Shown here piece after piece: positions 8,312 through 18,899 of a DNA stretch of 26,995 nucleotides. Numbering within the stretch: the stretch's first letter is position 1; each line of letters opens with the position of its first letter. The translations under genes and the position numbers were made by a program. Below the pieces are notes generated by a model that had not been told where the DNA came from, made no database searches, and worked only from the letters and a program-made list of their open reading frames with translations. Source of the stretch: a virus. The stretch is from positions 1 to 26,995 of IMG/VR virus record IMGVR_UViG_3300030380_005920. One strand, given 5' to 3'.

Positions 8312-10030
8312 ATGGCTTATTTAGACGGACAAACTCAAAGAGAATACTATGAAGGTCGAGAGTACGGCCAATATCAGTTTGTATCACTTCAAGATGTAAT
8401 AAGCCAGTTTATGGTAGCTTATGTTGGTGACAATAAACTAATAACAAGCGTTGATAGAACAGACGTTGCTTTTTTTGCTCAAAGAGGTTTAGCTGAACTA
8501 TCTTTTGATACGTTAAAATCTTTTAAAAGTCAAAGTATAATATTGCCACCTACTTTAGTTATGCCTCTGCCGCACGACTATGTAAATTATACAAGAGTTG
8601 TTTGGTGTGACGAGTCAGGTATTAAGCGACCGCTTTATAGAACTACAGATACTCAAAATCCTTTTCAAATTAAACAAACTTGGGGTGGTGGTTACGATTT
8701 TCAACCAAATAATTCTGCTATAACATTTAATGATTTTACAGCTCTAAATGGTGTTACAGAGTTTTCTCAGTACTGGCAAAAAACACCTAATGATTCTGGT
8801 TCTCAAGTTATAAATCCGAACACAGGATTAACCAATCAAATTGGTGGAGGCGTTGTACATCCTAACCCTTGGTTTAGTTTATCAGAGCAAATAGAAGAAG
8901 CTGAAGGAACTTACGGTAATGGAGAAATGAATCTTTGGACTGGTGCTATAACAGAAATAGCTAATGATCAACTAATATTTAGAATACACCAAACTTCATC
9001 GTACGGAACTATTCATGGTAGTTGTCTAGCTGTTTGGCAAGAAATTGATGCTTCAAATATAGATTTACTAGTGTTAAGAGCTAAAGCTGTTACAGATGCG
9101 GCTGGAACAATGAACGTTACTTTAGTTTCAGATAATCCAAATACTGTTTTAAACGAAGCCACAGAATATAATAAAACTTATAATTCTCCAGCATCTACAG
9201 TTAGAATAGGCTTAACAACTAAAGTTCCAGATACTAATACTAAAATGTTTAGTTATTTACCTAGTTTAGTAAATCCAGAATTTGCCCAATATGATCAACC
9301 AGCTACAACAAATACTGAAACAGATCTTTTTGATATAGGCTATTTAGAGTGGACTGGTGGCGTAGATAACAATGTTGAAAAAACATTAGAGTTGCCTACA
9401 AACGTTTTTGATGGTCCTGTTTATTTTGTTATGCTGGGATTTGCTCAATGGGAAGATGGTATTGGTGGTTCTGCACAAAGCGAGCTATATGTTCAGCCAA
9501 GAGTTAGCTCTGTAAGTTTAGAAAACTTTTATCCTGCTGATACATTAGAAGAAGCTACTGGTTATTATCAAAGCTCTATCATGTGGGAAAAATATAAAGA
9601 TATAGAGTCTGCAGAAATACAAAACCAAGACTATAAAGATCCTGATTATCAAAGATCATTTTTAGACGAAAGATATGGTTTAGATCCTTCTAGAGCTCAA
9701 ACTAATGGATCTTTTTATATTGATGATAGAATAGGTAGAATACATTTTAGCTCTAATGTTTCTGGAAAAACTGTAATATTAGATTACATAAGCGATAGCC
9801 TTGGAACTGAAGATGAAATGCAAGTTCATAAGTTTGCTGAAGAAGCTTTATACAAGTATATAGCGTACAACATACTTTCTACAAGATCTAATATTCCAGA
9901 AGTTATTGTTAGAAGATTAAAAAAAGAAAAGTTTGCTATGACAAGGCAGGCAAAGCATAGGCTATCAAATGTAAAATTAGAAGATATTACGAGAGTTCTT
10001 AGAGGTAAGTCTAAGCATATAAAACACTAG
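8312..10030 (+). CDS. Tail connector/stabilisation protein (P22 gp4-like) with inserted beta-sandwich
   Basis: Likely the connector that attaches the nozzle to the portal, like P22 gp4 or T7 gp11. Residues about 20-120 hold the family-like segment VAFFAQRGLAELSFD and the beta segment PPTLVMPLPHDYVNYTRVVW. The C-terminal part, about 465-572, has FYIDDRIGRIHFSS followed by helices with EEALYKYIAYNIL and a very basic end, a typical finish for this family. Between them, from about 165 to 408, lies a Ser/Thr/Asn-rich region ending RVSSVSLENFYP that reads like a carbohydrate-binding-type jelly roll, making this longer than the usual few-hundred-residue connector. It ends in TAG, the only TAG among the 12 complete stops; the other 11 are TAA. 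The next gene starts 3 bases later. The connector role is well supported; sugar binding is inference. Confidence 0.75.
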   Translation: MAYLDGQTQREYYEGREYGQYQFVSLQDVISQFMVAYVGDNKLITSVDRTDVAFFAQRGLAELSFDTLKSFKSQSIILPPTLVMPLPHDYVNYTRVVWCDESGIKRPLYRTTDTQNPFQIKQTWGGGYDFQPNNSAITFNDFTALNGVTEFSQYWQKTPNDSGSQVINPNTGLTNQIGGGVVHPNPWFSLSEQIEEAEGTYGNGEMNLWTGAITEIANDQLIFRIHQTSSYGTIHGSCLAVWQEIDASNIDLLVLRAKAVTDAAGTMNVTLVSDNPNTVLNEATEYNKTYNSPASTVRIGLTTKVPDTNTKMFSYLPSLVNPEFAQYDQPATTNTETDLFDIGYLEWTGGVDNNVEKTLELPTNVFDGPVYFVMLGFAQWEDGIGGSAQSELYVQPRVSSVSLENFYPADTLEEATGYYQSSIMWEKYKDIESAEIQNQDYKDPDYQRSFLDERYGLDPSRAQTNGSFYIDDRIGRIHFSSNVSGKTVILDYISDSLGTEDEMQVHKFAEEALYKYIAYNILSTRSNIPEVIVRRLKKEKFAMTRQAKHRLSNVKLEDITRVLRGKSKHIKH

Positions 10031-10033
10031 TAC

Positions 10034-13000
10034 ATGACTGAAATAAGAAATAATTTTTTAAAAGGTCGAATGAACAAAGACCTTGACGAAAGGCTTGTAC
10101 CTAAAGGAGAATATAGAGATGCTTTAAACATAGAAGTATCTACTTCAGAAGGTAGCGACATAGGTACTGTTCAAAATATATTAGGTAACCTTCGTGTAGA
10201 TAATTCTGTTTTTACTACAGATAATAACACACCTTTTAAGTGTGTTGGCTCAATAGCTGACGAACAAAAAAATAGATTATTTTGGTTTCTTACGTCTAGA
10301 AATACAGACGCTATAATAGAGTGGGACGATCTTCTTCAAACCTCAACGTTAGTATTTGTAGATATAAATAAAAGAAATAGTAGAGCAGCTTTAAAGTTTA
10401 CTGAAAAGTTAATAACAGGTATAAATATTATTGATGACTTTTTGTTTTTTACAGACGGTATAAGCGAGCCTAAAAAAATAAATATACCAGACTGCAAGTT
10501 AGGTACAACTAGTTTAACAGAGCAAACTAGATTTTTTGTTAATAGCGTTGATAGAGGCAATATAAGAGAAGAGCATATAACAGTAATAAAAAAAAGACCC
10601 AGTAAGCCGTTATACTTTAATATAAATCATAGTGATGATATAACAGAAAAAGGTATATTTGAAAGAACTTTTCCTAGATTTTCTTATAGATATAAATATT
10701 CTGATGGAGAGTATTCTGCTTTTGCACCTTTTACATCACCAGTCTTTAGCGCTAAGCATGCTAAAGATTTTAATGATCAAAACTTTTTTAGTAAAAAAGA
10801 AGGTTACAATACTTCAATGCTTAACACTATAGAGTCTGTTGAATTAATGGACTTTGTTCCTTCAGATATTCCTAATGGTGTTGTTCAAGTTGATATACTT
10901 TTTAAAAGAGAAGACTCTAACGTTGTTTATACTGTAGCTAGTATAAAAGAAAACGATGAAGAGTTTAATTTATTAGGATCTACAATGGGTGTAAATGTTC
11001 CTGATAATTTTGTTCTTGACAGAGGAAGATATACTATAACTACTGAAAACATATATTCTGCTTTACCAGAAAATCAAATATTAAGATCTTGGGACAATGT
11101 TCCAACTTCTGCTTTAGCTCAAGAAATAATAGCCAATAGACTTGTTTATGCTAATTACAAACAAGGTTATGATGTTGGTAATACAACAGTAAAGCTAAAC
11201 TCTTCTTACGAAACTAGAAACTTATTTAACTATGAAGCCGATGGATTTCCAAGTATAAAAGCTCAAAGAGATTATCAAATAGGTGTTGTATATGGAGACA
11301 AACAAGGTAGAGAAACGCCGGTGTTAACTTCAAATAACGCATCTGTAAAAATACCATGGTTTAGTAATAACGTTTATCAAGGCGAAGGTCCTAACTACTT
11401 AAGCTCTTTGCTATTAACTTCAAGTGTTCAAACTTCTATGCCTTCTTGGGTAGACTATTATAAGTTTTATATAAAAGAAACTTCTGGAGAGTATTATAAT
11501 TTACTGCTAAACAAACTTTATATTCCTAGTTCTAGCTCTGAGTTTGAAAACGAAAACGATCACGTATGGCTTGCTTTTAATTCGTCTGATATAAATAAAA
11601 TAAAAGAAAACGATTATATTATATTAAAAAAAGTTTCATCTTCCACTGAAAAACCTGTTGAAACAAAGAATAGATATAAAATAATTGACATAAAAGAAGA
11701 AGCACCAGATTCTATAGCTTATGTATATCTTGATTTAGCGCAGCTTACTAATGCTAATGATGTTGATGGTGGTGTTTTAGCAGATGGAGTAAGTGATGAC
11801 GCGTTATTCACTGATTTTAATAGAAGAATAGATAATACTACAGATGTTTTGTTGATTAATTCATCTGCAATTGAATCTGCTGGTTTTGCTAGAATAGATA
11901 CTGTTGGAGCTTTTAAAGAAGAGTCTTTGTATATATCTTGGAAAAAAACTTTAGCTGATGGAACTGAAACGTTTTCTAAAAGATATAGAATAGTTCAAAC
12001 AGAAAACAGTAGTGGCGGAGCTTTTCCAGCTAAATTAGATAGAAAAATATCTAGACAAGATGCTCAGCTAGCTGTACTTGATGATACTATTATTGATTAT
12101 GCCACTGAAGTTTCAGAAAGTGATAAACTACACCCAAATCTTACTGTTATAATAGAGAAAAAAGTTTTAAAAGATGGTGAAGATTTTTCAGGATTATTTT
12201 TTGCCCAAATACTTTCTGACGAAGTTATAGAAAATAACTTAATAGCTTTAAAAGCAAGTCCTTCTTTAAATAAATTTATACAAGCTACTAATAGCACTTT
12301 TTGGTGGGCAGATAATCAAGCTGAAGGTACTGAAGGAGAAAATGAAGGTGTTAGAACAGGCTATGACTCTTCTATACCACACGCTCAGCCAGCTTCTCTA
12401 ACAGATGATCTTCAAGAAGCTAATGAAACTACTAATACAGAACAGTTTTGGTCTCAGCTAACTGCTAATGTAGACGCAAAAGCTATGTTTGTTGACAACA
12501 TGTACATGACAGCCGCAAACTTATCTGAGTCAAATTACGCGAAAAATGCTGGTCAAGGCGTTTTAGCAAATGAAGTTGTTTATTCTGAAGTACAATGGAA
12601 CGTTACTGAAGACAGCGCTTGGGAAATAGATGGAGATACTAGCTGGTCTGATACAAACTTTGGCGGTGATTGGGTGTCAAATATTAGAAACGCTATGCCA
12701 GGAATAATAACTGCTACACAACAATCTGTAGATGGTCCTGCGGCTTGGAAAAAAGAAATATATAGCCAAGAGCTAGATGATGTTTATGGTAGTGAACCTG
12801 GTGGAATATATATGCACTTATCGTTTTTTGCTCCAGGAAAAGATTTACATGATGGATCTTTTGAAGGCGGTAATAGTTTAGAGAATATAGATGTTAGCGG
12901 TGAAGACAGTATTGCTGGTTTATTAAAAGGAATATGGGGAGGCGGTGCTTTTACGTTTAGTAATGGTTCAACTATAGAAGGCGAAAGATTTATAGAGTTT

Positions 13001-16000
13001 GAAAGCAATTATCTAGGTGACGATGCTTTAGGTGAAGCTCCTGCGCCTGGAGTTGGCAAAGGTTATGACTTAGAGTATCAAGAGCAACACGAAAGACAGT
13101 GGGACCCTACGTATTCACCCAATAGTACTGAGTTAGACATTCCTTCAGAAGTAAACTTAGATCTTAATGATTTTGTTTCTAATTTAAAAATAGGTAGTAA
13201 ATTTAAGTTTGAAGGTGACAGTGGAGAAAATATATATACGATACTAGATGTTAGAATAAAACATATATATAATCACACCCCGTGGAGATCTAAGTGGGAT
13301 TATACTGGTGATAGTATTTTAAGAGGAAATAATAGTGTTGAAGAAGCTGCAGCTAGCTGGGCACAAGCTAAATTAAATAACAACGAAGATGTTGCTAGTT
13401 TAGCCGAAGCTTTATGCAGTAAAATAAGAGACTTTGGTAAGGCTAACAATAGAAGAACTTGTTATATATTAAAGCTTGATAAAGACCCTTCAGATACTAG
13501 TTTAACAAATTTATTAGCTAGCAGTGATACAGATATAGATGTTAGTCTGAGTAAAAAAATACAATTTATAAATTCAAAAGCTCAAGCACAGTCTGGACTA
13601 GTTAGAAATGTATCAGGTGTATTTGAAACAGAGCCAAAAGACTCTTTAGATTTAAATATATTTCACGAAGCTGGCCAAGCAATACCTAAGCTATTAGAAA
13701 CAATAAATAAAGCTAATTTGTTTGCGCCTATAGGTTGTAGAGTTGAGTTTGTTCAAGTTCCAGCAGCAAAAAGAGGTGATGTAATTGTAACTAAAGATTT
13801 ATTCATTACTGAGTGGGGAGAAACTGAAGACTCTAGATTATTTTTTACTGTCGACTCATTAGATGGCACTGGCGATGGATTTAACAATACAAATAATGAA
13901 ATTGTAATAGACTATTTAGATTCTAGAGTGCGGTTTTATAGACCTGACGGTAGCTTTACTACTGTTAGACTTTTAGCTAATGACGACGATTTTTTAAGTG
14001 GCAATGTATATAGAAATACTTTTATAGTAGACAAAAATATAGATGCTAGTTTAGAAATGGGTATTAATTGGCATAATATATTTACTTTTAAAAACGGTGT
14101 TGAATCAAATAGAATACAAGATAATTTTAACCAGCCATTTATTGGTAATGGACCTAGAGTTTCAACTATAGTAGAAGAGCCTTATGCTTTTGAAGAACAT
14201 AGAAAGCACGGGTTAATATATTCTGGCATATATAATGCTACTACTGGCATAAACAATTTAAATCAATTTATTGCTGGAGAAAAAATTACAAAAGATTTAA
14301 ACCCAACATACGGTAGCATACAAAAACTATTTACTAGACAAACTGATTTAGTAGCTTTTTGTGAAGACAGAATATTAAAAATATTAGCAAATAAAGACGC
14401 TTTGTTTAATGCTGATGGTAATCCTCAGCTCGTCGCTACAACAAACGTATTAGGTCAAGCGGTTCCTTTTGTAGGTGAGTTTGGTATATCTAAAAATCCT
14501 GAATCTTTTTCTTCAGAGTCTTATAGAGCATATTTCACAGATAAACAAAGAGGTGCAGTTCTTAGATTATCTATGGACGGGCTTACACCTATATCTGATG
14601 CTGGTATGCACGACTTTTTTAGAGATGCTTTGCCTGAAGCTGGTGTTTTATTAGGTCATTACGACGAATACAAACAACAGTATAATCTTACTTTAAAAAA
14701 TTATATATTTGAAAATGTAATACAAAACTCATACGTCACAGAAGGTGAAGAACTTACAACTAGTACTTCTATTTTTCAAATACTACAAGGCGCTAGCTTA
14801 GAGTCTGGTATTAACTTTATGCCTGTAGATATAAATCAAACGTTTTTATCTGGTGGAGATAATGCTCCTGTGCCAAATCCTAACTTTGCTTTAAATGTTA
14901 CTGCTATTGAGTGGCCAGGCATTCCGACTAGTTCAAGTACAACATATATAGTTAATAGCACGCCAGCAGTGTATACTTATGAAATAATTGATCTTGCTTA
15001 TGAAGATGATTTACAGGACATACAAGATGGTAGTATACAAACAAACTTAGGTGAAACGGTAGAGGCAGTCACCACGGCGCAAGAAAGCTCTGGTTATCCT
15101 GTCTATATGAATTCTTATGAGTCAGCTGTTTATAATAGTTCTGTCGCAGCTAATAATTCACTTGAAACTCCAACTGGAAATGATATATCTGGAGCTATTG
15201 ATTTTCAAAGTCAATTTTCTGGCACAAACACTCTTTTAGGTAATATATACAAGTTGTTTACAGCTAAAAATGGTAGTATTATATTTTATACAGAAACAGA
15301 CAGTTTTAACGATAATAACTCTTCAGTAGCTGCTCAATTTCCTAACGCTCCTAGTAACGGCGCTTTTTTTGGAGAAGAATTTCAAGTTATAGTAAAATAT
15401 AGAGGTGAAAGAAATCCTGTCAATTTTGGAGGTGATGGTAATCCTAAAATTAAAGTTACATTAATTGATCAAAATGGCGAAGGTATTAGATCTAGTTTTA
15501 CTGGAGAAGGAATATCTAATATGGATATGGGTTATTTTTTAACTGATCCTAATCCTTTCTCAGAACCAGCAGGGTTATTATCTATTAGTTATACACACGG
15601 CTTAGTAGAGGATTACACTGGAGTAGATAATAGCGTAGAAATAGGTGATTCTACAAACTATGATGGAGCCTTAAGTGCTCAGTTTAATGAAGCTTTAAGT
15701 GGCGACTATGGCGACGTTAGCTCTCATGAAGTTGTAAGTTTAGGTAGAGTAAGTAGTTTAAACGGTTCTGCAGAGTGGCCTGCTTTTGGAGGAACTGATG
15801 AAACTGCTAACGCGTTAACCAATGCTATGTGTGGTACTTCTGGATTATCTGGTAACACCAAGAAGTACACTAAATCTAAGTCTGTTGCATTGACGTTTAG
15901 AGTTGCGCCTTCGCCAGCAACTGTTGGTCTAGAAGTCCAGAAAATAGGTTTTGAAATAGAAGTCACAGGATGTCCAGCGCTTAGTAAAACTAGCGTGTGG

Positions 16001-18895
16001 TTTGAAGATGTTTCTATTACTAAAATTAAAAAATTAAACGTTCCAGGATATGCTGGTGTTCAAGAAGTAACTAGTGTAGTGCCAGCTGATCCAGCTTATG
16101 ACCCTATTCTAGATATAGTAGATATTATTAATCCTACGCAAGTTGGGTCAGTCACGCAAACATCTGGGTTGGCTGAAGCTGACTTTTTAGCTGCTTTTAA
16201 TTTTACTACAGCTACTGACAGTGAAGGAATTCCATATCCAGGTAATGCAACTCAACAGGTTGTTCTAATAGACACTCAAGAAGCCGAAACTACATGGGCA
16301 AACTTTTTAGAAAGCGACCCTAATTATGATCCAAACTATGGAGACGAAGGTGGTATACCTCCTTGGACAGAGTGGTATTATAGCACGCCTTTCGTTACAT
16401 CTGGTCAAAATGATTTTACAGCTTTTCACGGCTCTACTATTGGCGCTACTAACAATAATCAATTGCTAGCACAAACTATAAGTCTACAGAGCACGTATGC
16501 TCAAAACTATTACGAGTCTAATCCTGGCTCTTGGGTGAATATACCAGCTGCCGCTGGTGGTGGTCAGTATTATAGCGGATCTAACCCCTCTTCTTTTGGC
16601 GTTACTAGTAATGCTACTGCTAGTAGCTTAAGCTTTTTAACCGAAGGAGAGTACAGTACAGAAGAAGTTTTAACGCATCCTATGAACAATGTAAACATAC
16701 CAGCTATAAACGCACTAGGTAGCGTTGGCGTACAACAACACACTTTAACAAACTGGCCTCAATTAATTACAGCTTCTGCAATTGAATCTAATTCAAGTGG
16801 GTATATAACTATCGATCTTAGCAATAATCCATTAATACATGGTAGATACTATATGGTTGATTTAACAGTTAGTTTTTTAGATAATCCGCAAGCAAACTTT
16901 TTACATCATATAAATGAATCAGGTGTAGTTAGTGGAGATTGGAGATATAATCAACACAAGGTAATAGCTAACAGTGTTGTTCCTTCTGGTGTTGCAAGCG
17001 TTAACAACGGTTTTACTCATCTTGATGTTACTAGTGAAAACACTTATCCTGCTGGGTTTTTTGGACAAATATCCGATAGTCCTAACAGTATATTATTTAT
17101 GAGAGCTGAAAGAACTGAATATAGTAGTAACGCTGATGTTTTAAGAGTAGTATTTATGGCAGATGAAAGCGCTGAGGCAAGTTTAGATGAGTTTGTTATA
17201 CAGCTATTTTCAACTGGAACTAACGGCGAATCTTTTGATATTAGCGAAATAAATATTGTAGATGTAACTTACACTGGTAACGGCGGTGGTTTTAACGAGC
17301 ATTGGTCTTCTAGCAATCCTGTAGAAAATCAATTAACAACTAGTCTTGAGCAGCCTTTACATTACTATGACGCTGGAGGCTGGACTTGGAATACTTACGA
17401 TGTAGAAAGCTTTTTAAACACTTCAGACACTTATGATCCTCAAGCATTTCTTATAGGTCAAACTTTTCAAAGTAACGAACTGTCTGGACCTTCTCAAGAT
17501 GGTTATACTTTAGAATTTAATATTGATTCTGTTTTATTAGCTGACGGCATAACTAATGGTACTCAGGGATCTCTTACTATAACTATTCAAAGTCAATCTA
17601 TAGATGGAAATATTTATAGTATGAGGTTGACTGGAATAGATACTGCAGGTGATTATAAGGTTAATTTTAATTATCCAACAGAAGGCAATGAATTTTTTAA
17701 CGAAATAATTTTAAGTGCTTCTGAAAATTTTGAAATTGAGCTTATTGACTTTTCTGTGCAGAATCAAAACATATTAATTGGACCTAGCGGAAACGAAGGA
17801 TTTTATGGTAAACTAGATTACATAAGAATATTTAATGAAACTACTGTAGTAACAGCTGGAGGTAGTGAAGGCTGGCTATTTACACAGGTTAGTGACGAAG
17901 GTAATACTGTTAATGTTACTACAGAAGGATTTGTTGGTTACCAAGACGAATCAATACAATTAATCAATGCTCCAAATGGCGTGCAAGTAAGCCAAAACGT
18001 AGATATAGAAGTAACTGAAGGCGAAGTATATAATGTTGTCTTTGAAGTTAATCACACTTCTGGAAACTTAGAAGTTTATTATATATATCAGCAAATAACA
18101 GACACTACTGCTTTAGGCTTTAGAGCATTTTTGTTTCCTCCTGACGAAGTACCTGAGACTTCTTTTGACTCAGTTATTTTTGATCAAAACTTAACTATAG
18201 AGATTATTGATTTTGTTGCAGAAGGCTTTGGAGATAATCCTGATATTGTTGGTAGTTTAGTTTTGAGAAGTACAGGAGCAGACGCTGATGTAGCTGATAT
18301 TGAAATAGCTTTAGACAATATAACTATGATTCAAGTTTTTGATCCTGGTAATTTTGTAGAAAAAACAATATCTTATAGTGAAGATGTTAAAGGCTGGGTA
18401 AGCTTTAAGTCTTTTATTCCTGAAAGCGCTTTAAGTGTTTCTAAAAAATATTTTACAGTTAAAGATGGTGAATTATTTCAACATTACCATCAAAATAGTC
18501 ATTATGGAACTTTTTATAGTGAGCATTTTGAGTGTCATGTAGAACCTATATTTAATCAAGCGCCAGATACAGTTAAAACATTTAATACGCTATTTTATGA
18601 AGGTAGTCAAAGTCAAGTTTTATTAAAAAATGAAATTACATCTCAAGAATACAATCAATACTCACACAACGGATGGTTTTGTTACAGTATAACAACTGAC
18701 TTAGAAGTTGGACAAGTTCAAGAGTTTATTAAAAAAGAAAACAAATGGTTTAATAATATAGTAGCTAAGTCTTTACCTGCTAGTAACAATGAAGTTCGTT
18801 TAGATTTTGGAAAACTTTCAACACAAGGAATAGGTACTATAGCAAGTTTACCAGAATTATACGGTGAAGAAGAAGAGGAAAACTTAGATTTATAA
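10034..18895 (+). CDS. Giant tail nozzle/muzzle-type protein with long beta-domain insertion
   Basis: Probably the nozzle at the tip of the short tail (crAss-like muzzle, P22 gp10 or T7 gp12 class). At 2953 residues it is unusually long. The N-terminus carries the hallmark KGRMNKDLDERLVPKGEY (about 10-27) and SEGSDIGTVQNILGN. A second conserved block at about 1430-1555 includes DLVAFCEDRILKILANKD, GISKNPESFSSES, a YFTDKQRGAVLRLS segment and a DEYKQQYNLTL end. The final block begins TISYSEDVKGWVSFKSF (Lys2786) with a YEGSQSQ segment. Residues about 1555-2775 separate these blocks and hold several beta-sandwich-like domains, roughly 1775-2000, 2260-2415, 2485-2575 and 2655-2770, most ending in an aliphatic strand like IELIDFSV or IALDNITM. 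The frame is intact throughout. No peptidase motif was seen. It lies between the connector and fibre-like genes. Confidence 0.8.
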   Translation: MTEIRNNFLKGRMNKDLDERLVPKGEYRDALNIEVSTSEGSDIGTVQNILGNLRVDNSVFTTDNNTPFKCVGSIADEQKNRLFWFLTSRNTDAIIEWDDLLQTSTLVFVDINKRNSRAALKFTEKLITGINIIDDFLFFTDGISEPKKINIPDCKLGTTSLTEQTRFFVNSVDRGNIREEHITVIKKRPSKPLYFNINHSDDITEKGIFERTFPRFSYRYKYSDGEYSAFAPFTSPVFSAKHAKDFNDQNFFSKKEGYNTSMLNTIESVELMDFVPSDIPNGVVQVDILFKREDSNVVYTVASIKENDEEFNLLGSTMGVNVPDNFVLDRGRYTITTENIYSALPENQILRSWDNVPTSALAQEIIANRLVYANYKQGYDVGNTTVKLNSSYETRNLFNYEADGFPSIKAQRDYQIGVVYGDKQGRETPVLTSNNASVKIPWFSNNVYQGEGPNYLSSLLLTSSVQTSMPSWVDYYKFYIKETSGEYYNLLLNKLYIPSSSSEFENENDHVWLAFNSSDINKIKENDYIILKKVSSSTEKPVETKNRYKIIDIKEEAPDSIAYVYLDLAQLTNANDVDGGVLADGVSDDALFTDFNRRIDNTTDVLLINSSAIESAGFARIDTVGAFKEESLYISWKKTLADGTETFSKRYRIVQTENSSGGAFPAKLDRKISRQDAQLAVLDDTIIDYATEVSESDKLHPNLTVIIEKKVLKDGEDFSGLFFAQILSDEVIENNLIALKASPSLNKFIQATNSTFWWADNQAEGTEGENEGVRTGYDSSIPHAQPASLTDDLQEANETTNTEQFWSQLTANVDAKAMFVDNMYMTAANLSESNYAKNAGQGVLANEVVYSEVQWNVTEDSAWEIDGDTSWSDTNFGGDWVSNIRNAMPGIITATQQSVDGPAAWKKEIYSQELDDVYGSEPGGIYMHLSFFAPGKDLHDGSFEGGNSLENIDVSGEDSIAGLLKGIWGGGAFTFSNGSTIEGERFIEFESNYLGDDALGEAPAPGVGKGYDLEYQEQHERQWDPTYSPNSTELDIPSEVNLDLNDFVSNLKIGSKFKFEGDSGENIYTILDVRIKHIYNHTPWRSKWDYTGDSILRGNNSVEEAAASWAQAKLNNNEDVASLAEALCSKIRDFGKANNRRTCYILKLDKDPSDTSLTNLLASSDTDIDVSLSKKIQFINSKAQAQSGLVRNVSGVFETEPKDSLDLNIFHEAGQAIPKLLETINKANLFAPIGCRVEFVQVPAAKRGDVIVTKDLFITEWGETEDSRLFFTVDSLDGTGDGFNNTNNEIVIDYLDSRVRFYRPDGSFTTVRLLANDDDFLSGNVYRNTFIVDKNIDASLEMGINWHNIFTFKNGVESNRIQDNFNQPFIGNGPRVSTIVEEPYAFEEHRKHGLIYSGIYNATTGINNLNQFIAGEKITKDLNPTYGSIQKLFTRQTDLVAFCEDRILKILANKDALFNADGNPQLVATTNVLGQAVPFVGEFGISKNPESFSSESYRAYFTDKQRGAVLRLSMDGLTPISDAGMHDFFRDALPEAGVLLGHYDEYKQQYNLTLKNYIFENVIQNSYVTEGEELTTSTSIFQILQGASLESGINFMPVDINQTFLSGGDNAPVPNPNFALNVTAIEWPGIPTSSSTTYIVNSTPAVYTYEIIDLAYEDDLQDIQDGSIQTNLGETVEAVTTAQESSGYPVYMNSYESAVYNSSVAANNSLETPTGNDISGAIDFQSQFSGTNTLLGNIYKLFTAKNGSIIFYTETDSFNDNNSSVAAQFPNAPSNGAFFGEEFQVIVKYRGERNPVNFGGDGNPKIKVTLIDQNGEGIRSSFTGEGISNMDMGYFLTDPNPFSEPAGLLSISYTHGLVEDYTGVDNSVEIGDSTNYDGALSAQFNEALSGDYGDVSSHEVVSLGRVSSLNGSAEWPAFGGTDETANALTNAMCGTSGLSGNTKKYTKSKSVALTFRVAPSPATVGLEVQKIGFEIEVTGCPALSKTSVWFEDVSITKIKKLNVPGYAGVQEVTSVVPADPAYDPILDIVDIINPTQVGSVTQTSGLAEADFLAAFNFTTATDSEGIPYPGNATQQVVLIDTQEAETTWANFLESDPNYDPNYGDEGGIPPWTEWYYSTPFVTSGQNDFTAFHGSTIGATNNNQLLAQTISLQSTYAQNYYESNPGSWVNIPAAAGGGQYYSGSNPSSFGVTSNATASSLSFLTEGEYSTEEVLTHPMNNVNIPAINALGSVGVQQHTLTNWPQLITASAIESNSSGYITIDLSNNPLIHGRYYMVDLTVSFLDNPQANFLHHINESGVVSGDWRYNQHKVIANSVVPSGVASVNNGFTHLDVTSENTYPAGFFGQISDSPNSILFMRAERTEYSSNADVLRVVFMADESAEASLDEFVIQLFSTGTNGESFDISEINIVDVTYTGNGGGFNEHWSSSNPVENQLTTSLEQPLHYYDAGGWTWNTYDVESFLNTSDTYDPQAFLIGQTFQSNELSGPSQDGYTLEFNIDSVLLADGITNGTQGSLTITIQSQSIDGNIYSMRLTGIDTAGDYKVNFNYPTEGNEFFNEIILSASENFEIELIDFSVQNQNILIGPSGNEGFYGKLDYIRIFNETTVVTAGGSEGWLFTQVSDEGNTVNVTTEGFVGYQDESIQLINAPNGVQVSQNVDIEVTEGEVYNVVFEVNHTSGNLEVYYIYQQITDTTALGFRAFLFPPDEVPETSFDSVIFDQNLTIEIIDFVAEGFGDNPDIVGSLVLRSTGADADVADIEIALDNITMIQVFDPGNFVEKTISYSEDVKGWVSFKSFIPESALSVSKKYFTVKDGELFQHYHQNSHYGTFYSEHFECHVEPIFNQAPDTVKTFNTLFYEGSQSQVLLKNEITSQEYNQYSHNGWFCYSITTDLEVGQVQEFIKKENKWFNNIVAKSLPASNNEVRLDFGKLSTQGIGTIASLPELYGEEEEENLDL

Positions 18896-18899
18896 TAAT

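Noticed and set aside
12604-12665. Asp-rich segment of the nozzle protein (IDGDTSWSD) as a calcium loop
   Set aside because: Spacing lacks the Gly at position 6 and the final Glu of an EF-hand, so it was not called.
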